From: Peribacillus frigoritolerans
GTDB lineage: Bacteria; Bacillota; Bacilli; Bacillales; DSM-1321
NCBI RefSeq assembly: GCF_001636405.1
Contig: NZ_KV440950.1
Location: 4,692,778 to 4,756,777, forward strand
DNA length: 64,000 bases
Direction: 5' to 3'
Below, in pieces: positions 8,257-18,297 of this stretch. Position 1 is the stretch's first letter; the number at the start of each line of letters is the position of its first letter. The position numbers and the translations under genes were made by a program. A model generated the notes under the pieces. That model worked only from the letters and a program-made list of their open reading frames with translations, did no database searches and had not been told where the DNA came from.

Positions 8257-9390
8257 ATGAGAATAGGAATTCCAAAAGAGATTAAAAACAATGAAAATCG
8301 TGTAGCTATCACTCCAGCTGGGGTCGTGGCATTAGTCAATGCAGGACATGAAGTATTAATCGAAATGAACGCAGGTCTAGGAAGCAGTTTCACAAATGAA
8401 GCATATCAAGAAGCTGGTGCTGTTATAGTCGAGGACGCTGCTAGCGTTTGGGCAAGTACTGAAATGATCATGAAAGTAAAAGAACCTATCTCATCTGAAT
8501 ATAAATATTTCAGAAAAGATTTAATCCTTTTCACATATTTACATCTTGCGGCAGAACCGGCACTAGCTCAGGCACTAAAAGAAAGCGGTGTCTTGGCCAT
8601 TGCTTATGAAACGGTTGCAGTAAACCGCACACTTCCATTATTGACACCAATGAGTGAAGTTGCAGGACGCATGGCTGCACAAATCGGTGCTCAGTTCCTT
8701 GAAAAAAATAACGGCGGTAAAGGAATACTCTTAAGCGGAGTTCCTGGAGTTAAACGCGGTAAAGTCGCTGTAATCGGCGGAGGAATGGTTGGAACGAATG
8801 CTGCTAAAATCGCTATTGGTTTAGGCGCAGATGTTACCATTCTTGACTTAAGCCCTGACCGCCTGCGTCAGCTTGATGATATTTTCGGAAATGAACTGAC
8901 TACACTCATCTCCAACCCTTATAATATTGCAGAAGCAGTCAAAGATGCCGATTTAGTAATCGGTGCCGTATTGATTCCAGGTGCTAAAGCTCCTAAGCTC
9001 GTTACTGAAGAAATGGTTAAAACGATGTCTCCAGGTTCAGTCATTGTCGATGTTGCAATCGACCAAGGCGGTATCTTTGAAACGGTCGACCACATAACAA
9101 CACATGATAACCCTACTTATGTTAAACATGGAGTAGTTCATTATGCAGTGGCGAATATGCCAGGGGCAGTGCCTCAAACTTCTACAGTAGCTTTAACTAA
9201 CGTAACAGTCCCATTTGCACTTCAAATTGCAAATAAAGGTGCCATCAAAGCGATCCTTGAAAATGATGCTCTTGCAAAAGGCGTCAATGTGGCCAACGGT
9301 GAAATCACGTTCGAAGCAGTTGCCACAGACCTTGGCTACAATTACGTAAGTGTTGAAAACGCCTTAAACCCGAATAACATTAACGCTTAA
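8257..9390 (+). CDS. ald: Alanine dehydrogenase
   Basis: This 377-residue enzyme is full length and follows B. subtilis Ald closely. It catalyses NAD-dependent oxidative deamination of L-alanine to pyruvate and ammonia, used in alanine catabolism and in sporulating cells. The active-site Lys75 (MKVKEP) and His96 (YLHLAAEP) are present, as is the Rossmann loop ([15 protein letters not shown], near residue 172) and the DVAIDQGG motif near 268. The start at 8257 follows GGAGGG at 8245-8250; the frame also opens 13 codons earlier but without a ribosome-binding site. A strong terminator follows. Confidence 0.97.
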   Translation: MRIGIPKEIKNNENRVAITPAGVVALVNAGHEVLIEMNAGLGSSFTNEAYQEAGAVIVEDAASVWASTEMIMKVKEPISSEYKYFRKDLILFTYLHLAAEPALAQALKESGVLAIAYETVAVNRTLPLLTPMSEVAGRMAAQIGAQFLEKNNGGKGILLSGVPGVKRGKVAVIGGGMVGTNAAKIAIGLGADVTILDLSPDRLRQLDDIFGNELTTLISNPYNIAEAVKDADLVIGAVLIPGAKAPKLVTEEMVKTMSPGSVIVDVAIDQGGIFETVDHITTHDNPTYVKHGVVHYAVANMPGAVPQTSTVALTNVTVPFALQIANKGAIKAILENDALAKGVNVANGEITFEAVATDLGYNYVSVENALNPNNINA

Positions 9391-9394
9391 TATA

Positions 9395-9435
9395 AATAAG
9401 ACTCCAGAATCTTGTCTGGAGTCTTATTTTTTTTG
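9395..9435 (+). terminator. Terminator of ald
   Basis: AATAAGACTCCAGA pairs with TCTGGAGTCTTATT, followed by a run of T. Confidence 0.92.
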
Positions 9436-9645
9436 GACGAGGGCCTCGATGAAGCTGAGCTTCTTCGTATGATATCTGGATCAGGCCGGGATATTCCGCA
9501 CAAGGGTCGAATTATCCTCATATGGGTTGGATTATCTGCTCGGACGGGCGATTTTTCCGGAGATATAAGATATGCCACTTCTTGATCAAGTCTGTCCTTT
9601 CCCCGGTTGATGTCCTTACTAATCTTACAAAATAGAATATTCCTC

Positions 9646-11013
9646 TTAATCTATGAAAATCTTTCCAGGATTCATTATTCCTTTCGGATCCAAAGCCTGT
9701 TTGATCGTTTTCATCACTTCATAAGCAGCTCCATGCTCCCTTCGCTGATACTTCGATTTTCCAAGTCCTACCCCATGTTCACCGGTACATGTACCGCCTT
9801 TTGTTAATGCATATTCGACGATTTCTTCATTTAACCTCTTCGCTTCTTTAACTTCTTCAGGATTTTTCAAATCAATCATGAACAATACGTGATAATTCCC
9901 GTCACCTACATGTCCTATAATCGCACCCTCCACTTTGGATTGTTCGACTTTCTTCCTTGTATCCAGTATGGCATTCGATAATTCATGTAGTGGCACACTT
10001 ACGTCGGTCACCATTAGCTTTTTTCCGGGTGCACTATGGATGAAAGCGTACGCGAGATTATGGCGCGCTTCCCATAAGGCGTTCCGTGCTTTTGAATCGG
10101 TTTCAAACTGGATATCTCCACAGCCAAAATCACTTACGATTTCCTTGGCAAATTTGACGTCCTGTTCCAGTCCGGCAAAATTCCCATGAAACTCGAGGAA
10201 TAGGGTTGGTTGGACATCATAGGATTTGTCCATGAATTGATTAACTTTTTTTATGGACTCGGCATCCACCAATTCAATTCGTGCAATCGGGATTCCAGCA
10301 AGCATGATCCCATTAACCGCAGATACTGCCTGTTCGACGGTTGGAAATGAGGCTCTTCCGGCCATTGTGACTTCAGGGATGCCATATACCTTCAATGTCA
10401 GTTCAGTAAATACACCCAGCGTACCTTCAGAGCCGACAAACAAGCCATTCAAATGAATGCCTGAAGATGATTTTGTCGCTAAGCTTCCGGTATGAATCAC
10501 TTCACCATTTGCTAAAACCACTTCCAAATCCCTGACTTGATCGCGCATTATCCCATATTTGACCGAGGTCGTCCCACTTGCATTCGTAGCTGCCATCCCA
10601 CCCAATGTAGCATCGGCGCCAGGATCGACGGAAAAGAACAAACCGTATTTTTTTAATTCTTTATTAAGTTGCGTCCTTGTCACACCCGGTTGGACCTTAA
10701 CAAGGAAATCATTTTCCCTGATTTCCAATATTTGATTCATCAAGGACAAATCCAGGGAAATACCCCCTTTGACTGGAACGACATGCCCCTCCAAACTTGA
10801 TCCTAACCCAAAAGGAATGACTGGTATTTCATGCTCATTCGCATAACACATGACTGCGCTTACTTCTGCAGTATCCCTTGGATATATGACCATATCCGGT
10901 AAATGCGGGGTGTGATATGATTCATCATGGCTGTGCTGTTCCAATAGAGTTTCATTCACCGTTACTTGTTCTTCCGAAAGTATCTTCCTTAATTCTTCTA
11001 TATAACCTTTCAT
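9646..11013 (-). CDS. glcD: FAD-linked oxidase, GlcD / D-lactate dehydrogenase type
   Basis: This 455-residue flavoprotein has the FAD-binding-4 (PCMH) domain at about 35-210, with PFGLGSSLEGH and the GGMAATNASG loop, and the FAD-oxidase C-terminal domain at about 215-454, with TGEHGVGLGKS. Members oxidise 2-hydroxy acids such as glycolate or D-lactate. No GlcE or GlcF partner lies nearby, so it may act as a stand-alone enzyme. GAGGGGG precedes the ATG. It lies 82 bases downstream of proC on the same strand and could be co-transcribed. The exact substrate is unknown. Confidence 0.88.
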   Translation of the reverse strand: MKGYIEELRKILSEEQVTVNETLLEQHSHDESYHTPHLPDMVIYPRDTAEVSAVMCYANEHEIPVIPFGLGSSLEGHVVPVKGGISLDLSLMNQILEIRENDFLVKVQPGVTRTQLNKELKKYGLFFSVDPGADATLGGMAATNASGTTSVKYGIMRDQVRDLEVVLANGEVIHTGSLATKSSSGIHLNGLFVGSEGTLGVFTELTLKVYGIPEVTMAGRASFPTVEQAVSAVNGIMLAGIPIARIELVDAESIKKVNQFMDKSYDVQPTLFLEFHGNFAGLEQDVKFAKEIVSDFGCGDIQFETDSKARNALWEARHNLAYAFIHSAPGKKLMVTDVSVPLHELSNAILDTRKKVEQSKVEGAIIGHVGDGNYHVLFMIDLKNPEEVKEAKRLNEEIVEYALTKGGTCTGEHGVGLGKSKYQRREHGAAYEVMKTIKQALDPKGIMNPGKIFID

Positions 11014-11095
11014 TATTACAGCCCCCTCTTTTCTCCGAACATTCTGAAAATAGTTCGCGAATGAAATTGCCCGCTAATAGGCAATCCATCTTTCT

Positions 11096-11902
11096 TCATT
11101 TACTGAAACCTTTCGTTTTATCCGTGCAGGCCTTCATTGCTTGCAGAATGCTGGATCTTAGCTGATTCTCTTCTAAAGCCGCTACCGCAGAAATCGTTGA
11201 TCCGCCCGGCGTGCAGACATCATCCTTTAAAGCAGCAGGATGTCTTTCCGTTTCCAGTACCATTTTAGCAGCTCCCATTACAGCTTGTGCTGCCATTCTG
11301 TATGCTTGTTTTCGTGGAATGCCATCACGGACCCCTCCATCAGCCAGCGCCTCGATGAACATATAAACATAAGCAGGCGACGAACCGCTGATGGCCGGAA
11401 CTGCGTCCATCAAATCTTCATGCAGGATTTCCGTTTTACCGAAACTATTCAGCAGTGCAGTCACATCCTCTATATCAGCATCGGTAATTTCATCATTGAT
11501 GCACATGGCAGTCATGCCTTCACCGACAAGCGAAGGAGTGTTTGGCATCGTCCGGACTACCTTCACTCTTTTTTCGAAGCTGTTCTCAACTAGAGATACA
11601 GTGATCCCTGCTGCCATAGTAATGATAACGGTGTCTTCTTTAACATGATTCTTCACTTCTTCAAGTACTTGCTTATGCATGGCAGGTTGGATCCCCAGAA
11701 AGAGAAAATCGGCAAAACCGGCAACCTCTTTATTATCCAAAGTACCCCTAACGTTATATTTCGTGGTGATTTTAGTTTTGGTTTCCGCACTCGAAGTACT
11801 GACCATTATTCCTTCAGGTGAAATGACCTCCGCATGCAGCATGCCCTCAAGCATTGCCTCACCCATTTTGCCGCATCCAATAAACCCGATTTTTTTATTC
11901 AT
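11096..11902 (-). CDS. proC: Pyrroline-5-carboxylate reductase
   Basis: The 268-residue protein is full length for ProC, which performs the last step of proline synthesis, reducing 1-pyrroline-5-carboxylate with NAD(P)H. The N-terminal Rossmann motif (GFIGCGKMGEAML, residues 5-17) and the C-terminal family motifs (SGSSPAYVYMFIEAL near 165 and CTPGGSTISAV near 230) are intact. Bacilli often carry several proC paralogues, so this need not be the main biosynthetic copy. No riboswitch or T-box is visible upstream. Confidence 0.95.
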   Translation of the reverse strand: MNKKIGFIGCGKMGEAMLEGMLHAEVISPEGIMVSTSSAETKTKITTKYNVRGTLDNKEVAGFADFLFLGIQPAMHKQVLEEVKNHVKEDTVIITMAAGITVSLVENSFEKRVKVVRTMPNTPSLVGEGMTAMCINDEITDADIEDVTALLNSFGKTEILHEDLMDAVPAISGSSPAYVYMFIEALADGGVRDGIPRKQAYRMAAQAVMGAAKMVLETERHPAALKDDVCTPGGSTISAVAALEENQLRSSILQAMKACTDKTKGFSK

Positions 11903-12102
11903 ATCTTACACTTCCAATCATAAGTTCATCTATGTTCCCACTTTATTATATCGGATATGATAAATGGAAACACGTTGGAGATATTAAACAGGAAGGATTT
12001 GGTGGTTTCTGGTCGAATTACTTAAAGTGATATGGATGAATCTTTATATTCACCTTTACCCACTATAGTCAAGTAATTGAATTCTTTTACAAAAAAAAAA
12101 CG

Positions 12103-12148
12103 TTGACTAATTGGTCATTAGAGATTTATAATTTTGACCTATTAGTCA
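12103..12148 (+). promoter_or_regulatory. Promoter with two palindromic operators before the MFS exporter
   Basis: TTGACT (12103-12108) and TATAAT (12127-12132) form a promoter with an 18-base spacer. TGACTAATTGGTCA (12104-12117) overlaps the -35 and TGACCTATTAGTCA (12135-12148) lies just after the -10. Both fit TGACYNATTRGTCA, with centres 31 bases (three helical turns) apart. This is the layout of a TetR/MarR-type repressor site, but no such regulator gene is adjacent. Confidence 0.75.
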
Positions 12149-12174
12149 CAAACGAATAAGAAATACAGTTATAG

Positions 12175-13755
<1,581 letters not shown>

Positions 13756-13765
13756 AACAGGCTCG

Positions 13766-13797
13766 GGACCGGCTGATATAATCAGCCGGCCTTTTTC
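13766..13797 (+). terminator. Terminator of the MFS exporter gene
   Basis: CCGGCTGAT and ATCAGCCGG pair around ATA, followed by CCTTTTT. Confidence 0.9.
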
Positions 13798-13870
13798 ATC
13801 CCTTCAATCCTATGTTTCTTTTTCATTGATAAGGGCATTTTACCTGTATGAGACTAAATGGGGTGATACT

Positions 13871-14494
13871 ATGGACAGGATAAACGATTCAATTTTGCCT
13901 GCAGATTTTTATCAGCAGCCCACGCTTGAACTGGCGAAATCCCTTCTTGGCTGCCTGATCGTAAAAGAAACAGCGGAAGGAACCGCTTCTGGATTCATTG
14001 TTGAAACAGAGGCCTACATGGGACCTGGGGACAGGGCCGCACATAGTTTTGGAAATAGACGGACAAAGCGGACGGAAGTGATGTTCGGAAATTCCGGTTT
14101 GATCTATACATACGTCATGCACACACATACACTGGTCAATGTCGTAAGCGGCGGACCTGAAAATCCGGAAGCCATTTTAATTCGCGCGATTGAACCGTAT
14201 ACAGGGCTCGAGTTAATGCATGAAAGACGCGGAATTGCCGATATTCGTAAATGGACCGATGGACCAGGGAAGCTAACAAAGGCACTAGGCATCACCATGG
14301 ATGATTATGGTCGATCTTTTACGGACCCCCCGCTTTATCTGGCTGCAGGAAAAAAGCCTGGCCACATATCCAGCGGTCCCCGCGTCGGAATCGACAACTC
14401 CGGGGAAGCAAAGGATTACCCTTGGCGATTCTGGGTTACCGACAATCCATATATATCCCGTAAGAACTTAATTAATAAAAGGGGACCAAAATAG
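13871..14494 (+). CDS. mpg: DNA-3-methyladenine glycosylase (AAG/MPG family)
   Basis: The 207-residue protein matches the alkyladenine glycosylase family, which excises alkylated purines in base excision repair. Visible landmarks are LLGCLIVKE near residue 25, the catalytic-glutamate segment FIVETEAYMGPGDRAAHS near 42-59, and TDGPGKLTKALGI near 130-142. The start is the ATG at 13871, preceded by GGGGTGA; the frame opens 15 codons earlier without such a site. It resembles B. subtilis YxlJ. It is a single gene. Confidence 0.93.
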   Translation: MDRINDSILPADFYQQPTLELAKSLLGCLIVKETAEGTASGFIVETEAYMGPGDRAAHSFGNRRTKRTEVMFGNSGLIYTYVMHTHTLVNVVSGGPENPEAILIRAIEPYTGLELMHERRGIADIRKWTDGPGKLTKALGITMDDYGRSFTDPPLYLAAGKKPGHISSGPRVGIDNSGEAKDYPWRFWVTDNPYISRKNLINKRGPK

Positions 14495-14507
14495 TCTCCG
14501 TGATGTT

Positions 14508-14562
14508 ACCCCCTCTAAGTGAACTGTATAAACTCTGTGGATGTTACACAACTTTGAGGGGA
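14508..14562 (+). promoter_or_regulatory. Long-range inverted repeat covering a ribosome-binding site
   Basis: CCCCCTCTAAGT (14509-14520) can pair with ACTTTGAGGGG (14551-14561), with one mismatch. The right arm includes GAGGGG, the ribosome-binding site of the 27-codon frame starting at 14570, so pairing would hide it. A control role is speculative. Confidence 0.3.
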
Positions 14563-14569
14563 TTTAACT

Positions 14570-14653
14570 ATGTCCGTAAGCATTCCGATATATCAAAAAG
14601 TAGTGAATGAAAGCTTTAAGTTTCCAGCCAATTACCCCGGTAATAATATCTAA
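14570..14653 (+). CDS. Possible 27-residue peptide
   Basis: A short frame from ATG at 14570 has GAGGGG 8 bases upstream and encodes a peptide with a basic, aromatic composition (begins MSVSIPIYQKVV, ends PGNNI). It does not resemble a family I know. It lies between the glycosylase gene and a hairpin terminator. The good ribosome-binding site is the only support. Confidence 0.3.
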   Translation: MSVSIPIYQKVVNESFKFPANYPGNNI

Positions 14654-15077
14654 ATGTTTGTATGAAATCCATATTTAATCAGCCATTCAAGAAAACCATT
14701 CCCCTACTCAAAGTATCATCACATAGTAAAATCGTGAGCCTGATGCCCCCTACGTACAAAATTAAAAAATTAATCACGGAAAGGTAAGGATTTATTATTC
14801 TTACCTTTCTTTTAATTACCGTAACTCAAACTTCCATTATACGAAATGCTCTTTTGAGTTTACTAGCTATCCATTTATGCAAAATTCCAATATTTGGTCC
14901 TCTTATACTCCAATGAACCCACCCGATGTACCAGACTCCCATTTTCCTGTAAAACAATAACCCGAAAAATGACGAAAAAGTTGAATTTTATTTATATGGG
15001 TCATGTTTTTTATATTCCATACCTTTATAATATAAATGCTAGATATTTTTTTACCACATCAGGAGGAACTTTCCTAA
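14654..15077. other. Intergenic stretch before the LysM hydrolase gene
   Basis: Contains the hairpin at 14780-14814 and, near 15028-15033, a TATAAT without a clear -35 that may be the -10 of the hydrolase gene. No gene is seen. Confidence 0.45.
14780..14814 (+). terminator. Hairpin terminator downstream of the small frame
   Basis: AAAGGTAAG pairs with CTTACCTTT across an AT-rich loop, followed by CTTTTAATT. Confidence 0.65.
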
Positions 15078-16250
15078 ATGACCAATTCTAAAAACTCTTT
15101 CATTCTTGCGGGGACCATTATAGGTACCCTAATCGCCGGCACTTCTGCTTATGCTGGTTCTTATCAAGTTAAATCAGGGGACACCCTAGATAAAATCTCT
15201 AAAGCCAATAATACAACTGTCCAGCACTTAAAATCTCAAAACCATTTGACTAGTGACCTTATTTTTCCCGGCCAAGTCTTGAAATTTAATACCATTAACA
15301 ACCATACAGATAAAAGTAAAGATAAAACCGAAAAATATGTGGTTAAACTTGGGGATTCATTATCTAAAATTGCCAATAAATATAATGTATCCGTTAGTGC
15401 CCTGCTTAAATTAAACCCTAATATTTCTAGTTCGGACCGGATATATATTGGCCAAACCATCCGGGTTTCCGGACAAACCTCCGGATCCAGCCCTTCGGCT
15501 AAAAATAGTTCAAATGCTTCATATAAAGTCAAATCCGGGGATACACTGGGCAAAATTGCCAGAGTCAATAATATGACTGTCCAACAATTAAAGTCTATGA
15601 ATCATTTGACTAGCACTCTCATTTTTCCAGGTCAGGTCTTGAAGGTTAATGCCATTACCAGCAATCCGGATAAAGGTAAAAATACAACAGGCGTTTATGT
15701 CGTTAAATTAGGGGATTCCTTATCAACAATCGCTAAAAGATATAACCTTTCCCTTAGTGCCTTACTTAAAATAAACCCTAATATTTCCAATTCAGATCGT
15801 ATTCGTATCGGCCAAACCATCCGGGTTTCAGGGAAGGCCTCGGCATCTGCAATCAATAAACCGTCCAAATCCAACAAGGCAGATCAAGTTTTGGCAGCTG
15901 GCGCTAAATACTTGGGAGCCAAGTATGTTTACGGTGCGAGCACTTCACGCACTGATGTATTTGATTGCTCTTCATTCACATTAAGAGCATTCCAAAGTGC
16001 AGGTATTTCCTTGCCTAGAAATTCAGTAGCCCAATCACACGTTGGTAAAGCTGTATCCTCAAAGGCCCTGCAAAAAGGGGATTTAGTATTTTTCGATACC
16101 AATAATGATGGAGTGATCAATCATGTAGGAATTTATGCCGGTAACGGTCAAATGCTGAATGCTTCGACATCTAAAGGTGTATCCTACGCTAACATTAACA
16201 ATTCCTACTGGGGACCAAGCTTTGTGAAGGCAGTCCGTGTCCTAAACTAA
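15078..16250 (+). CDS. Secreted LysM-NlpC/P60 peptidoglycan endopeptidase
   Basis: The 390-residue protein has a signal peptide (residues 1-26, ending in SAYA), four LysM domains (about 28-71, 85-130, 148-191 and 205-250) and a C-terminal NlpC/P60 domain (about 270-390). The catalytic cysteine is in DVFDCSSF and the histidine in INHVGIYAG; the third polar position is Asn (MLNAS), as in some LytE-type enzymes. It should cut D-Glu-meso-DAP stem-peptide bonds in the wall, as LytE, LytF and CwlS do. LysM pairs 1-2 and 3-4 are nearly the same, so the binding region arose by duplicating a two-domain block. AGGAGG lies before the ATG. Confidence 0.93.
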   Translation: MTNSKNSFILAGTIIGTLIAGTSAYAGSYQVKSGDTLDKISKANNTTVQHLKSQNHLTSDLIFPGQVLKFNTINNHTDKSKDKTEKYVVKLGDSLSKIANKYNVSVSALLKLNPNISSSDRIYIGQTIRVSGQTSGSSPSAKNSSNASYKVKSGDTLGKIARVNNMTVQQLKSMNHLTSTLIFPGQVLKVNAITSNPDKGKNTTGVYVVKLGDSLSTIAKRYNLSLSALLKINPNISNSDRIRIGQTIRVSGKASASAINKPSKSNKADQVLAAGAKYLGAKYVYGASTSRTDVFDCSSFTLRAFQSAGISLPRNSVAQSHVGKAVSSKALQKGDLVFFDTNNDGVINHVGIYAGNGQMLNASTSKGVSYANINNSYWGPSFVKAVRVLN

Positions 16251-16746
16251 ATGATGGTGGCAGTAAACGATAAAAAGCAAAAAAGCGTGTTTCGATAAAT
16301 GATCATACACGCTTTTTTTGCTTATGATAATGTTAACTAGCCGCCAACTGGTGTTATGGCTTATCCCCCTTCTTTTTGAAGCCATCCTAACTCTCGCATT
16401 AAATTATGCATATAATTCGTTAAAGTAATAAGTCTTTTTTATAATTGACTTTACGATTAAAATACTCAAAACACATTAAAGTATTGTAAGATATACAAAA
16501 TAAACTAAACCTTCACTAGTAAACCCAAATTTATAATAGATACCCGAAGCAATGATAAACACACCCGTTAAAAATATTTTATAATACCAATACTTACTCA
16601 TTATCAATAGGTAGAATAATATATAAAGTTAAGCTAACCTTTTTTATCCTCTCTTTCCTCATACCTGGCGGATTAACCTTGCATTTCCACAATCGCATAA
16701 TTCAGTTGATTACTGATACGGACTCCTTCAAAACTTGATAATTCCT
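16251..16746. other. Intergenic stretch after the LysM hydrolase
   Basis: AT-rich sequence of about 500 bases. Apart from the terminator at 16279-16319 nothing recognisable is present; no frame has both a ribosome-binding site and useful length. Confidence 0.5.
16279..16319 (+). terminator. Terminator of the LysM hydrolase gene
   Basis: AAAAAAGCGTGT and ACACGCTTTTTTT pair across a loop of about 16 bases. Confidence 0.85.
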
Positions 16747-16899
16747 TTAGTTATCGTTTGATGTTGTTAGATGTCTTTCCTGCATTTCAACCTGCTTTCT
16801 ATGGACTTTTTCTTCTATAAGATCTATGAACATCTGATTATTGTTGAGATTTTCTTTATTAGACTCTATTAACCGCGCTAATGATACATTTTTACGCAT
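16747..16899 (-). CDS. FbpB-like small basic protein
   Basis: This 50-residue frame has a near-perfect ribosome-binding site (AGGAGGTCC) 6 bases before its ATG. The sequence begins MRKNVSLARLIESNKENL and continues with a charged helix ending in VHRKQVEMQERH. It fits the pattern of the FbpB family (MRK..xxSxxxLxxxNKxxLL), small Fur-regulated proteins of Bacillus thought to act with the FsrA small RNA in iron sparing. I could not find a convincing Fur box upstream, so regulation by iron is not shown here. Family call is by pattern only. Confidence 0.6.
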   Translation of the reverse strand: MRKNVSLARLIESNKENLNNNQMFIDLIEEKVHRKQVEMQERHLTTSNDN

Positions 16900-17216
16900 T
16901 TTTTGGACCTCCTTCTCTACAGAAATTGCTAGCAGGAAAAAGAATGGTTTTCTCTACTAATGAAGAATATTTTTCCTATTACTTCATGATATTTTCATAA
17001 TACTCTTAGTTTAAAAATTCTTGGTTTCAATTTTGAAATGACCGTTACCAATATTGGTATTGTCATTCCGGGTATATCCTGTTCACTTTTTCAACTTGCA
17101 TTCTTGTCCTTGATCGGGCCGTGCAGATATAAGTAAGTACATTATCTATTTCCAACAAAAAAAGGCCTTCATCACAGAAGACACTTTCAGAAAGTATACT
17201 AATAAGGAGAGTAAGT
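16900..17216. other. Upstream region of the FbpB-like gene
   Basis: No gene. It contains the palindrome at 17038-17066 and AT-rich sequence that must include the promoter of the small basic protein. Confidence 0.45.
17038..17066. promoter_or_regulatory. Palindromic operator-like site
   Basis: TACCAATATTGGTA (17046-17059) is a perfect 14-bp palindrome inside a wider imperfect one (ATGAC at 17038-17042, GTCAT at 17062-17066). It lies about 140 bases upstream of the FbpB-like start codon. The protein that would bind is unknown. Confidence 0.45.
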
Positions 17217-18197
17217 TTGCCTGAGCTTTTTTCTTTCAAAAACGTTCCAGCCGATTCCAGAAATCCGCTCCCTTTTCCGCCGATTTTCTGCCCAGTTACC
17301 TCAAAGCAAACGCCTGTGGTGTCTCGGCTAGCCAGTTACTCGGCAGGAGTGTCGCAAATTTCTTCCATCCTTTAAGGATTAATGTAAAAAAAACTCAAGG
17401 ACCACCTCGTCTTAAACTTGGTTCGGGATGAGCCTAGCCTACGTTTTTTTCTTAAATTACGTTCCAGTCGATTCCAGAAATCTGCCCCCTTTTCCGCCTA
17501 TTTTCTGCCCAGTTACCTCAATGCAAACGCCTGTGGTGTCTCGGCTAGCCAGTTATTCGGCAGGAGTGTCGCAAGTTTCTTCCATCCTTTAAGGATTAAT
17601 GTAGAAAAAACTCAAGGACCACCTCGTCTTAAACTTGGTTCGGGATGAGCCTAGCCGACCTTTTTTTCTTCAATTACGTTCCAGCCGATTCCAGAAATCT
17701 GCTCCCTTTTCCGCCTATTTTCTGCCCAGTTACCTCAATGCAAACGCCTGTGGTGTCTCGGCTAGCCAGTTATTCGGCAGGAGTGTCGCAAGTTTCTTCC
17801 ATCCTTTAAGGATTAATGTAGAAAAAACTCAAGGACCACCTCGTCTTAAACTTGGTTCGGGATGAGCCTAGCCGACCTTTTTTTCTTCAATTACGTTCCA
17901 GCCGATTCCAGAAATCTGCTCCCTTTTCCGCCTATTTTCTGCCCAGTTACCTCAATGCAAACGCCTGTGGTGTCTCGGCTAGCCAGTTATTCGGCAGGAG
18001 TGTCGCAAGTTTCTTCCATCCTTTAAGGATTAATGTAGAAAAAACTCAAGGACCACCTCGTCTTAAACTTGGTTCGGGATGAGCCTAGCCGACCTTTTTT
18101 TCTTCAATTACGTTCCAGCCGATTCCAGAAATCTGCTCCCTTTTCCGCCTATTTTCTGCCCAGTTACCTCAAAGCAAACGCCTGTGGTGTCTCAGCA
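17217..18197 (-). repeat. Tandem array of a 217-bp intergenic repeat (family A)
   Basis: The block CGTTCCAG recurs at 17243, 17460, 17677, 17894 and 18111, an exact 217-base period. Units 3 and 4 look identical and the first differs at scattered positions. The fifth copy is truncated, lacking the GGCTAGCC segment. Each unit contains GGCTAGCCAGTTA and CCTGTGGTGTCTCGG. The reverse complement matches the units at 45990-46580, so the two clusters are in opposite orientation. Open frames of 76 codons recur in each unit, but they lack start signals and family resemblance and are not counted as genes. Confidence 0.95.
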
Positions 18198-18297
18198 GGA
18201 GTATTTCATAATTTTTCATTCTAGTGAGGTTCCATAAACAAAACATTAAAGTATATTCTAGTGTTTAATCAGGGGTGATTGCATTTCGAACATGGAA

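Noticed and set aside
17418-18082. Three consecutive 76-codon frames with nearly the same protein sequence
   Set aside because: They are produced by the 217-bp repeat unit, begin without ribosome-binding sites and overlap by the unit boundary; the opposite-strand copies at 46 kb also give frames on both strands.
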